Below are positions 17,110-24,907 of a DNA stretch of 64,000 nucleotides, one piece after another. Made by a program: the position numbers and the translations under genes. The notes below the pieces were generated by a model. It saw only the letters and a list, made by a program, of their open reading frames with translations, had not been told where the DNA came from and searched no databases. Source of the stretch: Lustribacter sp965277075. Lineage in GTDB: Bacteria; Vulcanimicrobiota; Vulcanimicrobiia; Vulcanimicrobiales; Vulcanimicrobiaceae. The stretch lies in NCBI GenBank assembly GCA_965277075.1, contig OZ255707.1, positions 124,001-188,000 on the forward strand. Direction: 5' to 3'. Numbering within the stretch: the first letter of the stretch is position 1; every line of letters starts with the position of its first letter.

Positions 17110-17625
17110 TCATCGGTCACTGCGTTTCTCGCGCGCGCGTCTTGTGGCAAGAAGCCGCCGATCGTAGACAAACGCATCGATCGAATAGTGGACTTCGGCA
17201 AATCGTGGATGCAACGGGTTGAGGAGCACGTTTCGCTCGGGCGCTGCCAATGGAATGTGCACGGAGGGGACAGTAAGCGCGACGGACCTTGCCTCTCGGA
17301 CCCACCCATCACCAATTGCGGCGTCGATTGCCGGCGCGGGAACCGCGTTCCAATTCCACGGAAGCGCCACGCCAATCGCTTCGAGCGAAAGGACCGACTC
17401 GTCCGGAACATTGGCGCTGACGTAGACCAGCGCAGGTGCGTGAAACGGGTCGAAGTCTTCAACGTCCACGTGCGCTAAGAATTCGAGCATCGCAAGCGTC
17501 AACGCGGATGAGGTGTAGTTGACGCGCGTGCCTACGCTCGACCAGCGCCCACCGTACAAGAAAGACCCCTCTCCGTCGAGAGGGGTCTTGGCATACAGAC
17601 GATAGGCTATTCGATATACGGTCAT
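17110..17625 (-). CDS. RES-domain toxin (NAD+-degrading type)
   Basis: 171 residues from ATG 17625. RES-family features: VYRIAYRLYA at the start (R5), GEGSFLYGGRWSSVGTRVNYTS (central Arg and Gly-rich loop), ALTLAMLEFLAHV with the glutamate (E48), and a C-terminal half ending HPRFAEVHYSIDAFVYDRRLL. RES toxins deplete NAD+ and are paired with Xre/MbcA antitoxins, which is the gene just upstream (TGATG overlap). A perfect 11-bp hairpin lies in codons ~13-22. The family is well established; here activity is inferred. Confidence 0.88.
   Translation of the reverse strand: MTVYRIAYRLYAKTPLDGEGSFLYGGRWSSVGTRVNYTSSALTLAMLEFLAHVDVEDFDPFHAPALVYVSANVPDESVLSLEAIGVALPWNWNAVPAPAIDAAIGDGWVREARSVALTVPSVHIPLAAPERNVLLNPLHPRFAEVHYSIDAFVYDRRLLATRRAREKRSDR
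17562..17589 (-). other. 11-bp perfect hairpin inside the RES toxin coding region
   Basis: AAGACCCCTCT (17562-17572) pairs perfectly with AGAGGGGTCTT (17579-17589) across a 6-base loop. It lies 12-21 codons after the toxin start, encoding TPLDGEGS. In mRNA this is a very stable stem and could slow the ribosome or act as a terminator-like element on either strand. Confidence 0.55.
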
Positions 17626-18080
17626 CAGCTGAAACCGCCGAGAAGGGCGCGCCCAAGCACCGCTTCAACTTCCCTCCCGCCGATGTCCGTCTGAAGCAAT
17701 TCGAGGGGGACTCGACCCCCAAGAGCGCGATTCGGTTTTACAAGCCAGCGGCCCGTGGCTCGCGCCGACCCGAGCGCCTCATTCCCAAGAGCGACGATGA
17801 GGCCGAGCCGCACGACTCGTTCCGATTCCTCGAGACCGAGGCGCCCAGTCGCCTTCCGTCGGTTCAGGGTCGTACGCGCGATCCCGATGGCGGCAGCAAT
17901 CGCGATCTCGGAACCGCCAATCAGATTTACGATATGCTGGAACGCCCCGATCGGAATGCCGGCGTGGATGACGCGGTCGAAGTCGAGGAACGAATGAAGC
18001 TTGCTATCTTTAAGAGCTTTGGCTCCGCCGAGCACGTCGACAACGCCTTCAAAATGTTTGACCATCTGGAACATCAACAT
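17625..18080 (-). CDS. Xre/MbcA/ParS-family antitoxin (DUF2384)
   Basis: 151 residues if started at ATG 18080; the open frame extends to 18263 but would overlap the divergent GGT gene, and ATGs at 18074 and 18065 are also possible. N-terminal half: VVDVLGGAKALKDSKLHSFLDFDRVIHAGIPIGAFQHIVN with an HTH (AAAIGIARTTLNRRKATGRL). C-terminal toxin-binding domain: ALGNEALGSARATGRWLVKPNRALGGRVPLELL, the hallmark of MbcA/ParS proteins (NxALGGxxPxxLL). It neutralises the RES toxin encoded by the next gene. Confidence 0.87.
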   Translation of the reverse strand: MLMFQMVKHFEGVVDVLGGAKALKDSKLHSFLDFDRVIHAGIPIGAFQHIVNLIGGSEIAIAAAIGIARTTLNRRKATGRLGLEESERVVRLGLIVALGNEALGSARATGRWLVKPNRALGGRVPLELLQTDIGGREVEAVLGRALLGGFS

Positions 18081-18219
18081 AGCCCAGTTGGTCAGATAAG
18101 GAAAGCCTCGCGCAGTCGAACGCTTGACTCTCGCTCGATGCTCCCCTACCATTATGCAACTTCGTCCCAAAGGTAGTTTTGCGAATTGCTGATGCAGCGC
18201 ACGAGGGAGTCGTAGCGGA

Positions 18220-19770
18220 TTGTCTGATCGGCGCGCTGCGCTCGCGCGCGGCACGCGCGGCATCGTGGCCAGCGGGCATGCTTACGGCACGGATGCGGCA
18301 CTGGCCGTTTTGCGCGGCGGCGGCAACGCGGTCGACGCCGCCGTAGCGGCGGCGCTGGTGCTCGCGGTCGTTTGTCCGTATGCGACGAGTCTCGGCGGTG
18401 AGCTTTTCGCGCTCGTCTACGAACCACAAACGCAGGCGGTGCGAGGTCTCAACGGCACGGGCTGCGCGCCGGCAGCGGCGCATGCCTCCGATTTTCCTGA
18501 TGGGCCGCCGCGTGACGGTGTCCGCTCGGCGACCGTGCCCGCGCTCCTACGCGGTCTCGACGATCTGCTGCGGCGCTACGGCAGCATGCCGTTCGCAACG
18601 CTCGCGGAGCCTGCGATTCAGCTTGCCGGCGACGGCTTTCGGGTCTTTGCGGTCCTCGCCGAGAACACGCGCGAGCGGCGCGATCTGCTGGCGCGTGATC
18701 CGGCTGCCGCCGCACTCTTTCTGCCCGCCGGCGAACCATTGGCCCAGGGTGCGCTCTTCGCGCAACCGGACCTCGCGTCGGTGTTGCGCACGGTGGCCGA
18801 CGCCGGTGTCGACGCCTTTTATAGCGGCGCATTGGCGCAACGCGTTGCCGATGCGTGCGCTGCGGCCGGCGGGTTGATCGATCGCGCGGATCTCGCCGCG
18901 CACGCATCGCTTTGGCAGACGCCGCTGCACGTTCCGTTCTACGGTCACGACGTGTGGACGATGCCGCCGAATTCGTACGGCGCGACGCTGCTGCTGCAGC
19001 TGCTCGATCTGGCGGGCATCGGCATCGACGCCGTCGATCCGGCCGGCCCAGCGTTCGTCGACGCCGGTATCGAAGCGCGCCGCCGAGCGTACGCGACCGC
19101 CGCACCCTGGATCGCCGATCCGCGCATCGGCGAAGCGTCGGCGGCTGCCTTTTTCGAGACGGCGGATCTTCGTGTACGGTACGCGGCCGGCCCGACGCCT
19201 GCCGACGAACCACGCGACCGCTGCACGACGAACGTCGTCGTCATCGACACGAGCGGCATGGCCGTTTCGCTGGTCGAGAGCATCTCCGCGCCGTACGGCG
19301 CGGGGATCGTACTCGAGGGCCTCGGCATCTTGCTCAACAATCGCATGGGCGGCTTCGCGCGCGACCCCGCGCACGTTAACGGTATCGCGCCCTCGAAACG
19401 CCCCGCGAACACGCTTGCCCCGTGCATCATCACACGCGATGGCGCCCTTACCTTCAGTTTGGGCACGCCGGGCACCGTGGGTCAGACGTGCACGCTCGCG
19501 CAGGTGATCGCGCGAATCGTCGCCCGCGGCGAAGCCCTGGAGGCTGCGGTCGAAGCGCCGCGTTGGTCGATCGATTTTCAGGGCCGGCTGATCGTCGAGG
19601 ACACGATGGACGCCGCGTTGTGCGCGGCGGTCCTCGACCGTCACTCGGATGCGCGCGTGATGCCGGCGGGCTGGATCAGTTTCGGTTCGATCAAACTCGC
19701 AGCCGTGCGCGGCCGGGATTACGCGGGTGTCGCCGATTTCCGGCGCGCAGCAACGGTCGCAGGCTGGTAG
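18220..19770 (+). CDS. Gamma-glutamyltransferase-family N-terminal-nucleophile hydrolase
   Basis: 516 residues from TTG 18220 (GAGGGAG ribosome site at 18203-18209). GGT fold: GIVASGHAYGTDAALAVLRGGGNAVDAAVAAAL at the N-terminus, RSATVPALLRGLDDL, SYGATLLLQLLDL, and the self-cleavage/nucleophile site RCTTNVVVID with T336 equivalent to the catalytic Thr; the usual TTH is TTN here. No signal peptide is seen, so a cytoplasmic GGT-like or cephalosporin-acylase-like enzyme cleaving an amide is more likely than periplasmic glutathione hydrolysis. First gene of the 18.2-26.9 kb operon. Confidence 0.85.
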   Translation: MSDRRAALARGTRGIVASGHAYGTDAALAVLRGGGNAVDAAVAAALVLAVVCPYATSLGGELFALVYEPQTQAVRGLNGTGCAPAAAHASDFPDGPPRDGVRSATVPALLRGLDDLLRRYGSMPFATLAEPAIQLAGDGFRVFAVLAENTRERRDLLARDPAAAALFLPAGEPLAQGALFAQPDLASVLRTVADAGVDAFYSGALAQRVADACAAAGGLIDRADLAAHASLWQTPLHVPFYGHDVWTMPPNSYGATLLLQLLDLAGIGIDAVDPAGPAFVDAGIEARRRAYATAAPWIADPRIGEASAAAFFETADLRVRYAAGPTPADEPRDRCTTNVVVIDTSGMAVSLVESISAPYGAGIVLEGLGILLNNRMGGFARDPAHVNGIAPSKRPANTLAPCIITRDGALTFSLGTPGTVGQTCTLAQVIARIVARGEALEAAVEAPRWSIDFQGRLIVEDTMDAALCAAVLDRHSDARVMPAGWISFGSIKLAAVRGRDYAGVADFRRAATVAGW

Positions 19771-19791
19771 TCTGCACGAGGAGTGAACCCT

Positions 19792-20850
19792 TTGCCCGAT
19801 ATCCTGAATTTCGAGATCGCGTGTCTGCAGACGCGGACGCGCCAGGTCGCGATCGACGACGCGGAGCAGCGCGATCGCGATATCCGCGCCAACCTCGAGC
19901 GAATGTGCGAGCTGGTCGACTACGTGACGTCGTTCGGGAACTCCGATGTCAAACTCATCGTGACGCCCGAATATGCGATCAACGCGAACTTTCGACGTAT
20001 CAGCCTCGAGCAGTGGTGCGCCATCGCGACCACGATCCCGGGGCCCTACACCGACATTCTCGCGAAAAAAGCGAAAGCGCGCGGCGTGTATCTCGCCGCC
20101 AACCTGCTCGAAGTCCATCCGGATTTTCCGCGGCGGTTCTTCAACTGTTCGGTGCTCTTCGGACCGGACGGTACGATCCTCATCAAGCATTGGAAGAACA
20201 ACAACAACTGCTGGGTCTTCCCGTACACGACGCCGGCCGACATCTACACGGAGTTCGTCGCGAAGTTCGGCAGAGAGAATCTCTTCCCGGTTGCAAAGAC
20301 CGAGATCGGATCGATCGGCCTGTTGACGTGCGGAGAGTTGGGGTTTCCCGAGAACGCGCGCTGTACCATGATGAACGGCGCCGAGATCCTCTGCCATTTG
20401 ACGTCGGAGCCGAACAACATGAGCCACGGCGACGTTCGGAATTGGAGAGCATTACGTACGGCGCGCGCGTACGAAAACAAGTGCTATCTCGCGGCCGCCA
20501 ATATCGGGCTGTACGAGGGAACGTTGCGTGGTCTGCACGACTCGCACGGCGACTCAGCGGTGCACTATTTCGACGGTTCGGTCACCAACGAGATTCAAGG
20601 TCCAGGCGAAGCGACGATCAAGTGCCGCGTCAACCTCAACGACCTGCGCCTGTCGCGAACGCGGCCCTTTCACCCGACCTCGATCCGTGCGGAAATGTAT
20701 GCGAAGGAATACGCGAGCTGGCCGAGCTGGCCCAATGACGGCTTCGCCGAACGCCCCATCGAGTCGATCGAGGATACGCGGGCCATCTTTCGGTCGCTCG
20801 TCGCCGAGCGCCAACGGCGTGGAATCGATCGTCCGCCGTATAACTATTGA
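19792..20850 (+). CDS. Carbon-nitrogen hydrolase (nitrilase superfamily, amidase branch)
   Basis: 352 residues from TTG 19792, eight bases after GAGGAG (19778-19783); a GTG at 19783 is in frame but sits inside that site. Glu-Lys-Cys triad candidates: E60 (VTPEYAI), K132 (ILIKHWKNN), C180 (LTCGELGFPE). Length and the long insertion NNNNCWVFPYTTPADIY resemble aliphatic-amidase-type nitrilase relatives. It would hydrolyse a C-N bond of a nitrile, amide or carbamoyl group in the cytoplasm. It lies 21 bases after GGT and precedes a promoter/operator, so it may end a short transcript or read through. Confidence 0.87.
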   Translation: MPDILNFEIACLQTRTRQVAIDDAEQRDRDIRANLERMCELVDYVTSFGNSDVKLIVTPEYAINANFRRISLEQWCAIATTIPGPYTDILAKKAKARGVYLAANLLEVHPDFPRRFFNCSVLFGPDGTILIKHWKNNNNCWVFPYTTPADIYTEFVAKFGRENLFPVAKTEIGSIGLLTCGELGFPENARCTMMNGAEILCHLTSEPNNMSHGDVRNWRALRTARAYENKCYLAAANIGLYEGTLRGLHDSHGDSAVHYFDGSVTNEIQGPGEATIKCRVNLNDLRLSRTRPFHPTSIRAEMYAKEYASWPSWPNDGFAERPIESIEDTRAIFRSLVAERQRRGIDRPPYNY

Positions 20851-20875
20851 CTTTGTTACAAAGCTATTTTAGAGT
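20847..20875 (+). promoter_or_regulatory. Sigma70-like promoter with palindromic operator in its spacer
   Basis: TTGACT (20847-20852) and TAGAGT (20870-20875) are separated by 17 bases. The perfect palindrome CTTTGTTACAAAG (20851-20863) overlaps the -35 end and spacer. It sits between the nitrilase stop and the amidohydrolase at 20910 and is a good candidate for binding by the MarR regulator encoded at 26340. Confidence 0.55.
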
Positions 20876-20909
20876 GAGATAGCACATCGTCGTCTGCGGG
20901 AGGCATTTC

Positions 20910-22109
20910 ATGCGCAACGGGTACCGTGTCATTGACGTCGACAGCCACGTCACACCGTCGCTCGAGGTGCTGCAGCGGTACGCGGGGCAGGCGATCAAGG
21001 ATCGGTGGGACGAGTTCCAACCGTACGTTCGGGAAATGAACTCGCCGGACGGGCGCGGCCATCCGAAAGGACCCTGGCACACGCTCAAGGTCAACCCGAT
21101 TCCCTACGATCGGATTGCCGGCCAAAAAGCGGGCTATGAAAAGGCCGAGAAGGGCGGCGCGGGAGCTGTCGAAGGCCGCGTCGTCAACATTTCGAAGGCC
21201 GTGTGCCACGAACGCATCCAGCATGACAATCCCGGCGGCCGGCTCGAGGACATGACGCTCGAAGGTGTCGATGTGAACGTGCTGATCCCGGGCACGTGGG
21301 CACCGGCTTCGAGCGCATTCGAGCCGGCGCTGACCACCGGACTCTACGACGCGTATCACACGTACATGCGCGACTTCTGCAGCGCTGATACCGACCGGCT
21401 CAAAGGCCTCTTTCTCGCACCCGGCACGGACGTTGCGTGGGCGGTGCGCGAGTTGCAGAAGATCGGGGACGAGCCGTGGTTGTGCGCCGTGTGGCCGTCG
21501 CTGCCCGAAGGCATGCCGATCGACGATCCGGATCTCGAGCCGCTGTGGCAGGTGATGAACGACATGCACTTGCCGATCATGCACCACAGCTTCTTTTACG
21601 AGCCGCCGTATTTTCCGGGCTACCGCGACATCTGGGGAAACTCGGCGATCGCGCGTACGGCAGCGCATCCGTGGGGCGCCCAACGTTCGCTCGCATACAT
21701 CATCGCCGGCGGCATCCTCGATCGCTATCCGAACATCAAGGTCGGCTATTCGGAAACCGGACACGGCTGGTTGCCGAATTGGCTGCTGCGACTCGACAGC
21801 CAAGTACACTATGTGAAAGGCGTCGTACCGAAGCTCGAGTATCTCCCCAGTGAATACGCGAAGATGGGCCGGGTCGCGGTCTGTATCGAGGCGCATGAGG
21901 GCCCGGCGATGACCAACGCGGTGTTCGACATCCTCGGTGATACATGCCTGATGTACTCGTCGGACTTTCCACATCCGGAATGCAACTGGCCGAACTCGGT
22001 CGACAACGTGTTGACGTGGGAGAGCGTCTTGGGTCCGCAACGGATGCAGCGCCTCATGTCGGCCAACGCCGACAGTTACCTGCGGATGGGTGCGCTTTCA
22101 CGCCGGTGA
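20910..22109 (+). CDS. Amidohydrolase family protein (amidohydrolase_2)
   Basis: 399 residues from ATG 20910 with GGGAGG just upstream (20899-20904). Motifs: VIDVDSHVTPS (D-x-H metal site), the mid-region PIMHHSFFYEPP, YSETGHGWLPNWL and the late aspartate motif YSSDFPHPECNWPNS. An insert KAVCHERIQHDNPGGRLEDM precedes the barrel core. Typical of large cytoplasmic amidohydrolase_2 proteins in aromatic catabolic clusters that hydrolyse or decarboxylate ring-derived acids. It is the first gene after the internal promoter and is followed after 12 bases by the HbpS-like gene. Confidence 0.88.
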   Translation: MRNGYRVIDVDSHVTPSLEVLQRYAGQAIKDRWDEFQPYVREMNSPDGRGHPKGPWHTLKVNPIPYDRIAGQKAGYEKAEKGGAGAVEGRVVNISKAVCHERIQHDNPGGRLEDMTLEGVDVNVLIPGTWAPASSAFEPALTTGLYDAYHTYMRDFCSADTDRLKGLFLAPGTDVAWAVRELQKIGDEPWLCAVWPSLPEGMPIDDPDLEPLWQVMNDMHLPIMHHSFFYEPPYFPGYRDIWGNSAIARTAAHPWGAQRSLAYIIAGGILDRYPNIKVGYSETGHGWLPNWLLRLDSQVHYVKGVVPKLEYLPSEYAKMGRVAVCIEAHEGPAMTNAVFDILGDTCLMYSSDFPHPECNWPNSVDNVLTWESVLGPQRMQRLMSANADSYLRMGALSRR

Positions 22110-22121
22110 AGGCGACCCGAC

Positions 22122-22529
22122 GTGAAGTACGAGCAAGCGATGACGTTCGTTACAACGGCCAAAACGTTCGCTGCCGAAGCCGGGGTTGAGGTAAGCGTCG
22201 CGGTGCTCGATGCGGCCGGCCATCCGGTCGTCGTCGCGCGCGGCAAACCCGACGCCTGGCACGGTCCGTACATGGCCGCCGGCAAAGCGCGCCTCGCCGC
22301 CGCGTTTCGCAAGCCGACGGCGCAACTGCTCGAGCAGTGGGCCGATCGTCCGCTCTACCCGATGAGTTTGGTCGAAATTATTCCCGGCGGCGTCACGCTC
22401 AACAAGGGCGGGTATCCGATCTTCGCCGGCGGCGTTTGCATCGGCGCGATCGGCGTCGGCGGCGGCTCGCCCGAGGTCGATGACGACATCGCGCGCCGCA
22501 CCGTCGCGGCGCTCGAGTCTTCGTTGTGA
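22122..22529 (+). CDS. GlcG/HbpS-family heme-binding-like protein
   Basis: 135 residues from GTG 22122. Whole length matches the GlcG/HbpS (DUF336) fold: AMTFVTTAKTFAAEAGVEVSVAVLDAAGHPVVVARG, the KARLAAAFRKPTAQL helix and the end motif GGYPIFAGGVCIGAIGVGGGSPEVDDDIA. The family is found beside many degradation genes; biochemical roles range from heme binding to stabilising reactive intermediates. Its stop overlaps the RidA start by four bases, so it is clearly cotranscribed. Confidence 0.88.
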   Translation: MKYEQAMTFVTTAKTFAAEAGVEVSVAVLDAAGHPVVVARGKPDAWHGPYMAAGKARLAAAFRKPTAQLLEQWADRPLYPMSLVEIIPGGVTLNKGGYPIFAGGVCIGAIGVGGGSPEVDDDIARRTVAALESSL

Positions 22530-22909
22530 AGGCGAAGGTCGCGGTGCACGCCGCGGGCGCGCCGCCGCCGACCGGACCGTTCAATCACGGCATCCGCTAC
22601 GGCGATCTCGTGTTCACCTCGGGCCAAGCCGGGCGCAATCGCGAGACGGGCAAGATGGGCGACATTTCGGATCAGGCGCGCCGCTGCATCGGCAATATTG
22701 CGGCGATACTCGAAGCAGCGGGAACCTCGCTCGAATACGTTTTGAAGGTGACGGTCTTTCTGCGGCGCCCCGACGATCGAGCTGCCTTCAACATCGTCTA
22801 CGAGGAATTGATGCCGCAGCCGTATCCGGTTCGGACGGCGGCCTTCTGCGAACTCGGAAATCCCGACATGCTCGTCGAGATGGACGTGATCGCGGCGGTC
22901 CCGCTCTAA
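22526..22909 (+). CDS. RidA/YjgF family enamine/imine deaminase-like protein
   Basis: 127 residues from GTG 22526 (GTGA overlap). Classic single-domain YjgF: GPFNHGIRYGDLVFTSGQAGR, then QARRCIGNIAAILEAAG, VLKVTVFLRRPDD and PVRTAAFCELGNPDMLVEMDVIAAV. The arginine of the YPVRTA motif that binds the carboxylate is present, and the closing E-M-D strand fits. It would quench reactive imines or deaminate an aminoacrylate-type product, as RutC does in pyrimidine degradation, where it also sits next to a flavin reductase and a monooxygenase. Confidence 0.92.
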   Translation: MKAKVAVHAAGAPPPTGPFNHGIRYGDLVFTSGQAGRNRETGKMGDISDQARRCIGNIAAILEAAGTSLEYVLKVTVFLRRPDDRAAFNIVYEELMPQPYPVRTAAFCELGNPDMLVEMDVIAAVPL

Positions 22910-23430
22910 TGGTCGAGACGATCGACGCGTTTACGCCGGCGGCGTTCCGCGATGCGCTCGGCCACTTCGCGACCGGCGTCGCAATTGTCACGGCCTGCGA
23001 TCGTGACGGCCAACCCGTGGGCTTGACGATGAGTTCGTTCAACGCCGTCTCGCTCGAGCCGCCGCTCGTGCTCTTCAGCGTTGCCCGCAGCGCCCACAGT
23101 CTCGGTGCGATGCAGCATGCGCGCGGGTTTGCCGTCAACATTTTGGGGCACGCGCAGTCGGCGGTATCGAAGCGTTTTGCGCGGGCGCGAACGGATAAAT
23201 GGCAGGCGGTGGATCACGCACCGGGCTACGGTGATGCGCCGGTCCTCGCCGACGTGCTCGCGCATTTCGAGTGCAAGCCGTACGCCCAATACGCCGGGGG
23301 CGATCACGTGATCTTCGTATGTGAAGTGCTGCGTTTTGCGACCTCGACCGTCGAAGACGAGCCATTGATCTTCTACCGCGGCGGCTACCATCGGCTCGCT
23401 GCAAGCGTGAACGGGAGTGACCATGCTTAA
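22909..23430 (+). CDS. Flavin reductase (FMN-binding split barrel)
   Basis: 173 residues from ATG 22909 in a TAATG overlap. Motifs of the HpaC/RutF family: FRDALGHFATGVAIVTACDRDGQPVGLTMSSFNAVSLEPPLVLFSV, GFAVNILGHAQSAVSKRFA and the histidine-containing GGDHVIFVCEVL. It supplies reduced flavin to the HpaB-type monooxygenase encoded next, with which it overlaps by 14 bases. A complete two-component hydroxylase is therefore encoded. Confidence 0.93.
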   Translation: MVETIDAFTPAAFRDALGHFATGVAIVTACDRDGQPVGLTMSSFNAVSLEPPLVLFSVARSAHSLGAMQHARGFAVNILGHAQSAVSKRFARARTDKWQAVDHAPGYGDAPVLADVLAHFECKPYAQYAGGDHVIFVCEVLRFATSTVEDEPLIFYRGGYHRLAASVNGSDHA

Positions 23431-24907
23431 GACCGGTAGTCAACATGCGGCGACACTCCGCGACGGTCGCGCGCTCTTCATCGACGGACGGCGCGTCGAC
23501 GACGTGACGGCGGATCCGGCGTTTCGAGGGGCCGTCGGCTCGATATGCTCGATCTACGACTTTCAGAGCAAGCCGGAGCAATGCACGCTGATGACGTATC
23601 CGGTCCCCGGCACCGGCGAGCGCGCAAGCCGCATCTGGCAGTTGCCGACGAGCTACGAAGAACTGGTCGAGCGCCGGCGCGCGCTCGAGGCCTGGTCGGA
23701 ATTGCATTGCGGTTTCATCGGCCGCTCCCCGGACCACGTCGCATCGTGCGTCTCCGGCATGTATATGGGACGTGAGACGTTCGCAGCCTACGATTCGAAG
23801 CGTGCGAGTGCGCTCGCGGATTACTACGAATACGCGCGCGACGCGAACGTTTACCTGACGTATGCAATCATCAATCCGCAAGCCGATCGCTCGAAACCCG
23901 CGAGTCAGCAGCAGACGGAAGACCTGACCGCCGGTGTCGTCGACCGGGACGCGCGCGGAATCACGGTGCGCGGCGCAAAGATGCTGGCGACGGGTGCTCC
24001 GCTCGCCAACGAAGTGCTCGTCACGTGTATCCAGCCGCTCGCAGCGGGTGACGAACGGTACGCCGTGACGTTCGCGGTTCCGCTCAACACGCCGGGCTTG
24101 AAGATTCTCTCGCGCAAATCATACGAACAAGCTGCACCGTCGGTCTTCGACAACCCGCTCGCGAGCCGGTTCGATGAAAACGACGCGGTGATCTACTTCG
24201 ATGACGTCCAGGTACCGTGGGAGCGCGTCTTCGTCATCGACGACATCGCGATGTGTCACCGGCAATTTCACCAGACGCCCGCGCACGTCTACCAAAATTA
24301 TCAAGCCATGATCCGCCTCAACGTAAAGCTGCGATTTCTGGCGGGGGTCGGGCGCCGGATCGCCGAGACCAACGGAATCGTTTCGCTCGCGCCGGTGCGC
24401 GAAACGTTGGGTCAACTCGCAGCCGAGGCGGAGATGGTCGACGCGCTCGTGAGCGCGATGGAGCTCAAAGGCGGCGCTCACGGGGAGTACTTCGTTCCCG
24501 ACCGCCATACGCTCTATGCAACCCAGGTGCTCACACAGCAACTCTATCCGAAGTTCATCAACACGCTCCGCGATCTCGCCGGCGGCGGCATGATCATGCA
24601 GCCGTCATCGTTTCGCGATTTCTCGGCGCCCGAGATCGCCGACGTGATCGAACGCACGCAGCAATCTCCGGTTACCGACGCGCACGATAAGGTGAAGTTC
24701 TACCGGCTAGCGTGGGACGCAGTCGGCTCGGAGTTTGCATCGCGCCACACGCAGTACGAAATGTTCTATGCCGGTGCAAGCTTCGTGACCAAAGCACACT
24801 CGTATCGCACCTACGATTGGTCGCGAGCGACCGACATGGTCGATCGTATGTTGGCCGGCTACGACCTCCCGCTTCCCTCGCTCGAGCCGCTGCTCGCCGC
24901 CCGCTGA
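23417..24907 (+). CDS. 4-hydroxyphenylacetate 3-monooxygenase-like flavin-dependent hydroxylase (HpaB family)
   Basis: 496 residues from GTG 23417, or 494 from ATG 23423. HpaB signatures: YEELVERRRALEAWSELHCGFIGRSPDHVAS, YLTYAIINPQADRSKPASQQ, GITVRGAKMLATGAPLANEVLV, IYFDDVQVPWERVFVIDD and DLAGGGMIMQPSSFRDF. The family uses free reduced FAD from a partner reductase (previous gene) to ortho-hydroxylate phenols or open activated rings. In this operon it is placed between hydrolases and a UbiD decarboxylase, so the substrate is probably a phenolic or heteroaromatic acid. Confidence 0.93.
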   Translation: MTMLKTGSQHAATLRDGRALFIDGRRVDDVTADPAFRGAVGSICSIYDFQSKPEQCTLMTYPVPGTGERASRIWQLPTSYEELVERRRALEAWSELHCGFIGRSPDHVASCVSGMYMGRETFAAYDSKRASALADYYEYARDANVYLTYAIINPQADRSKPASQQQTEDLTAGVVDRDARGITVRGAKMLATGAPLANEVLVTCIQPLAAGDERYAVTFAVPLNTPGLKILSRKSYEQAAPSVFDNPLASRFDENDAVIYFDDVQVPWERVFVIDDIAMCHRQFHQTPAHVYQNYQAMIRLNVKLRFLAGVGRRIAETNGIVSLAPVRETLGQLAAEAEMVDALVSAMELKGGAHGEYFVPDRHTLYATQVLTQQLYPKFINTLRDLAGGGMIMQPSSFRDFSAPEIADVIERTQQSPVTDAHDKVKFYRLAWDAVGSEFASRHTQYEMFYAGASFVTKAHSYRTYDWSRATDMVDRMLAGYDLPLPSLEPLLAAR

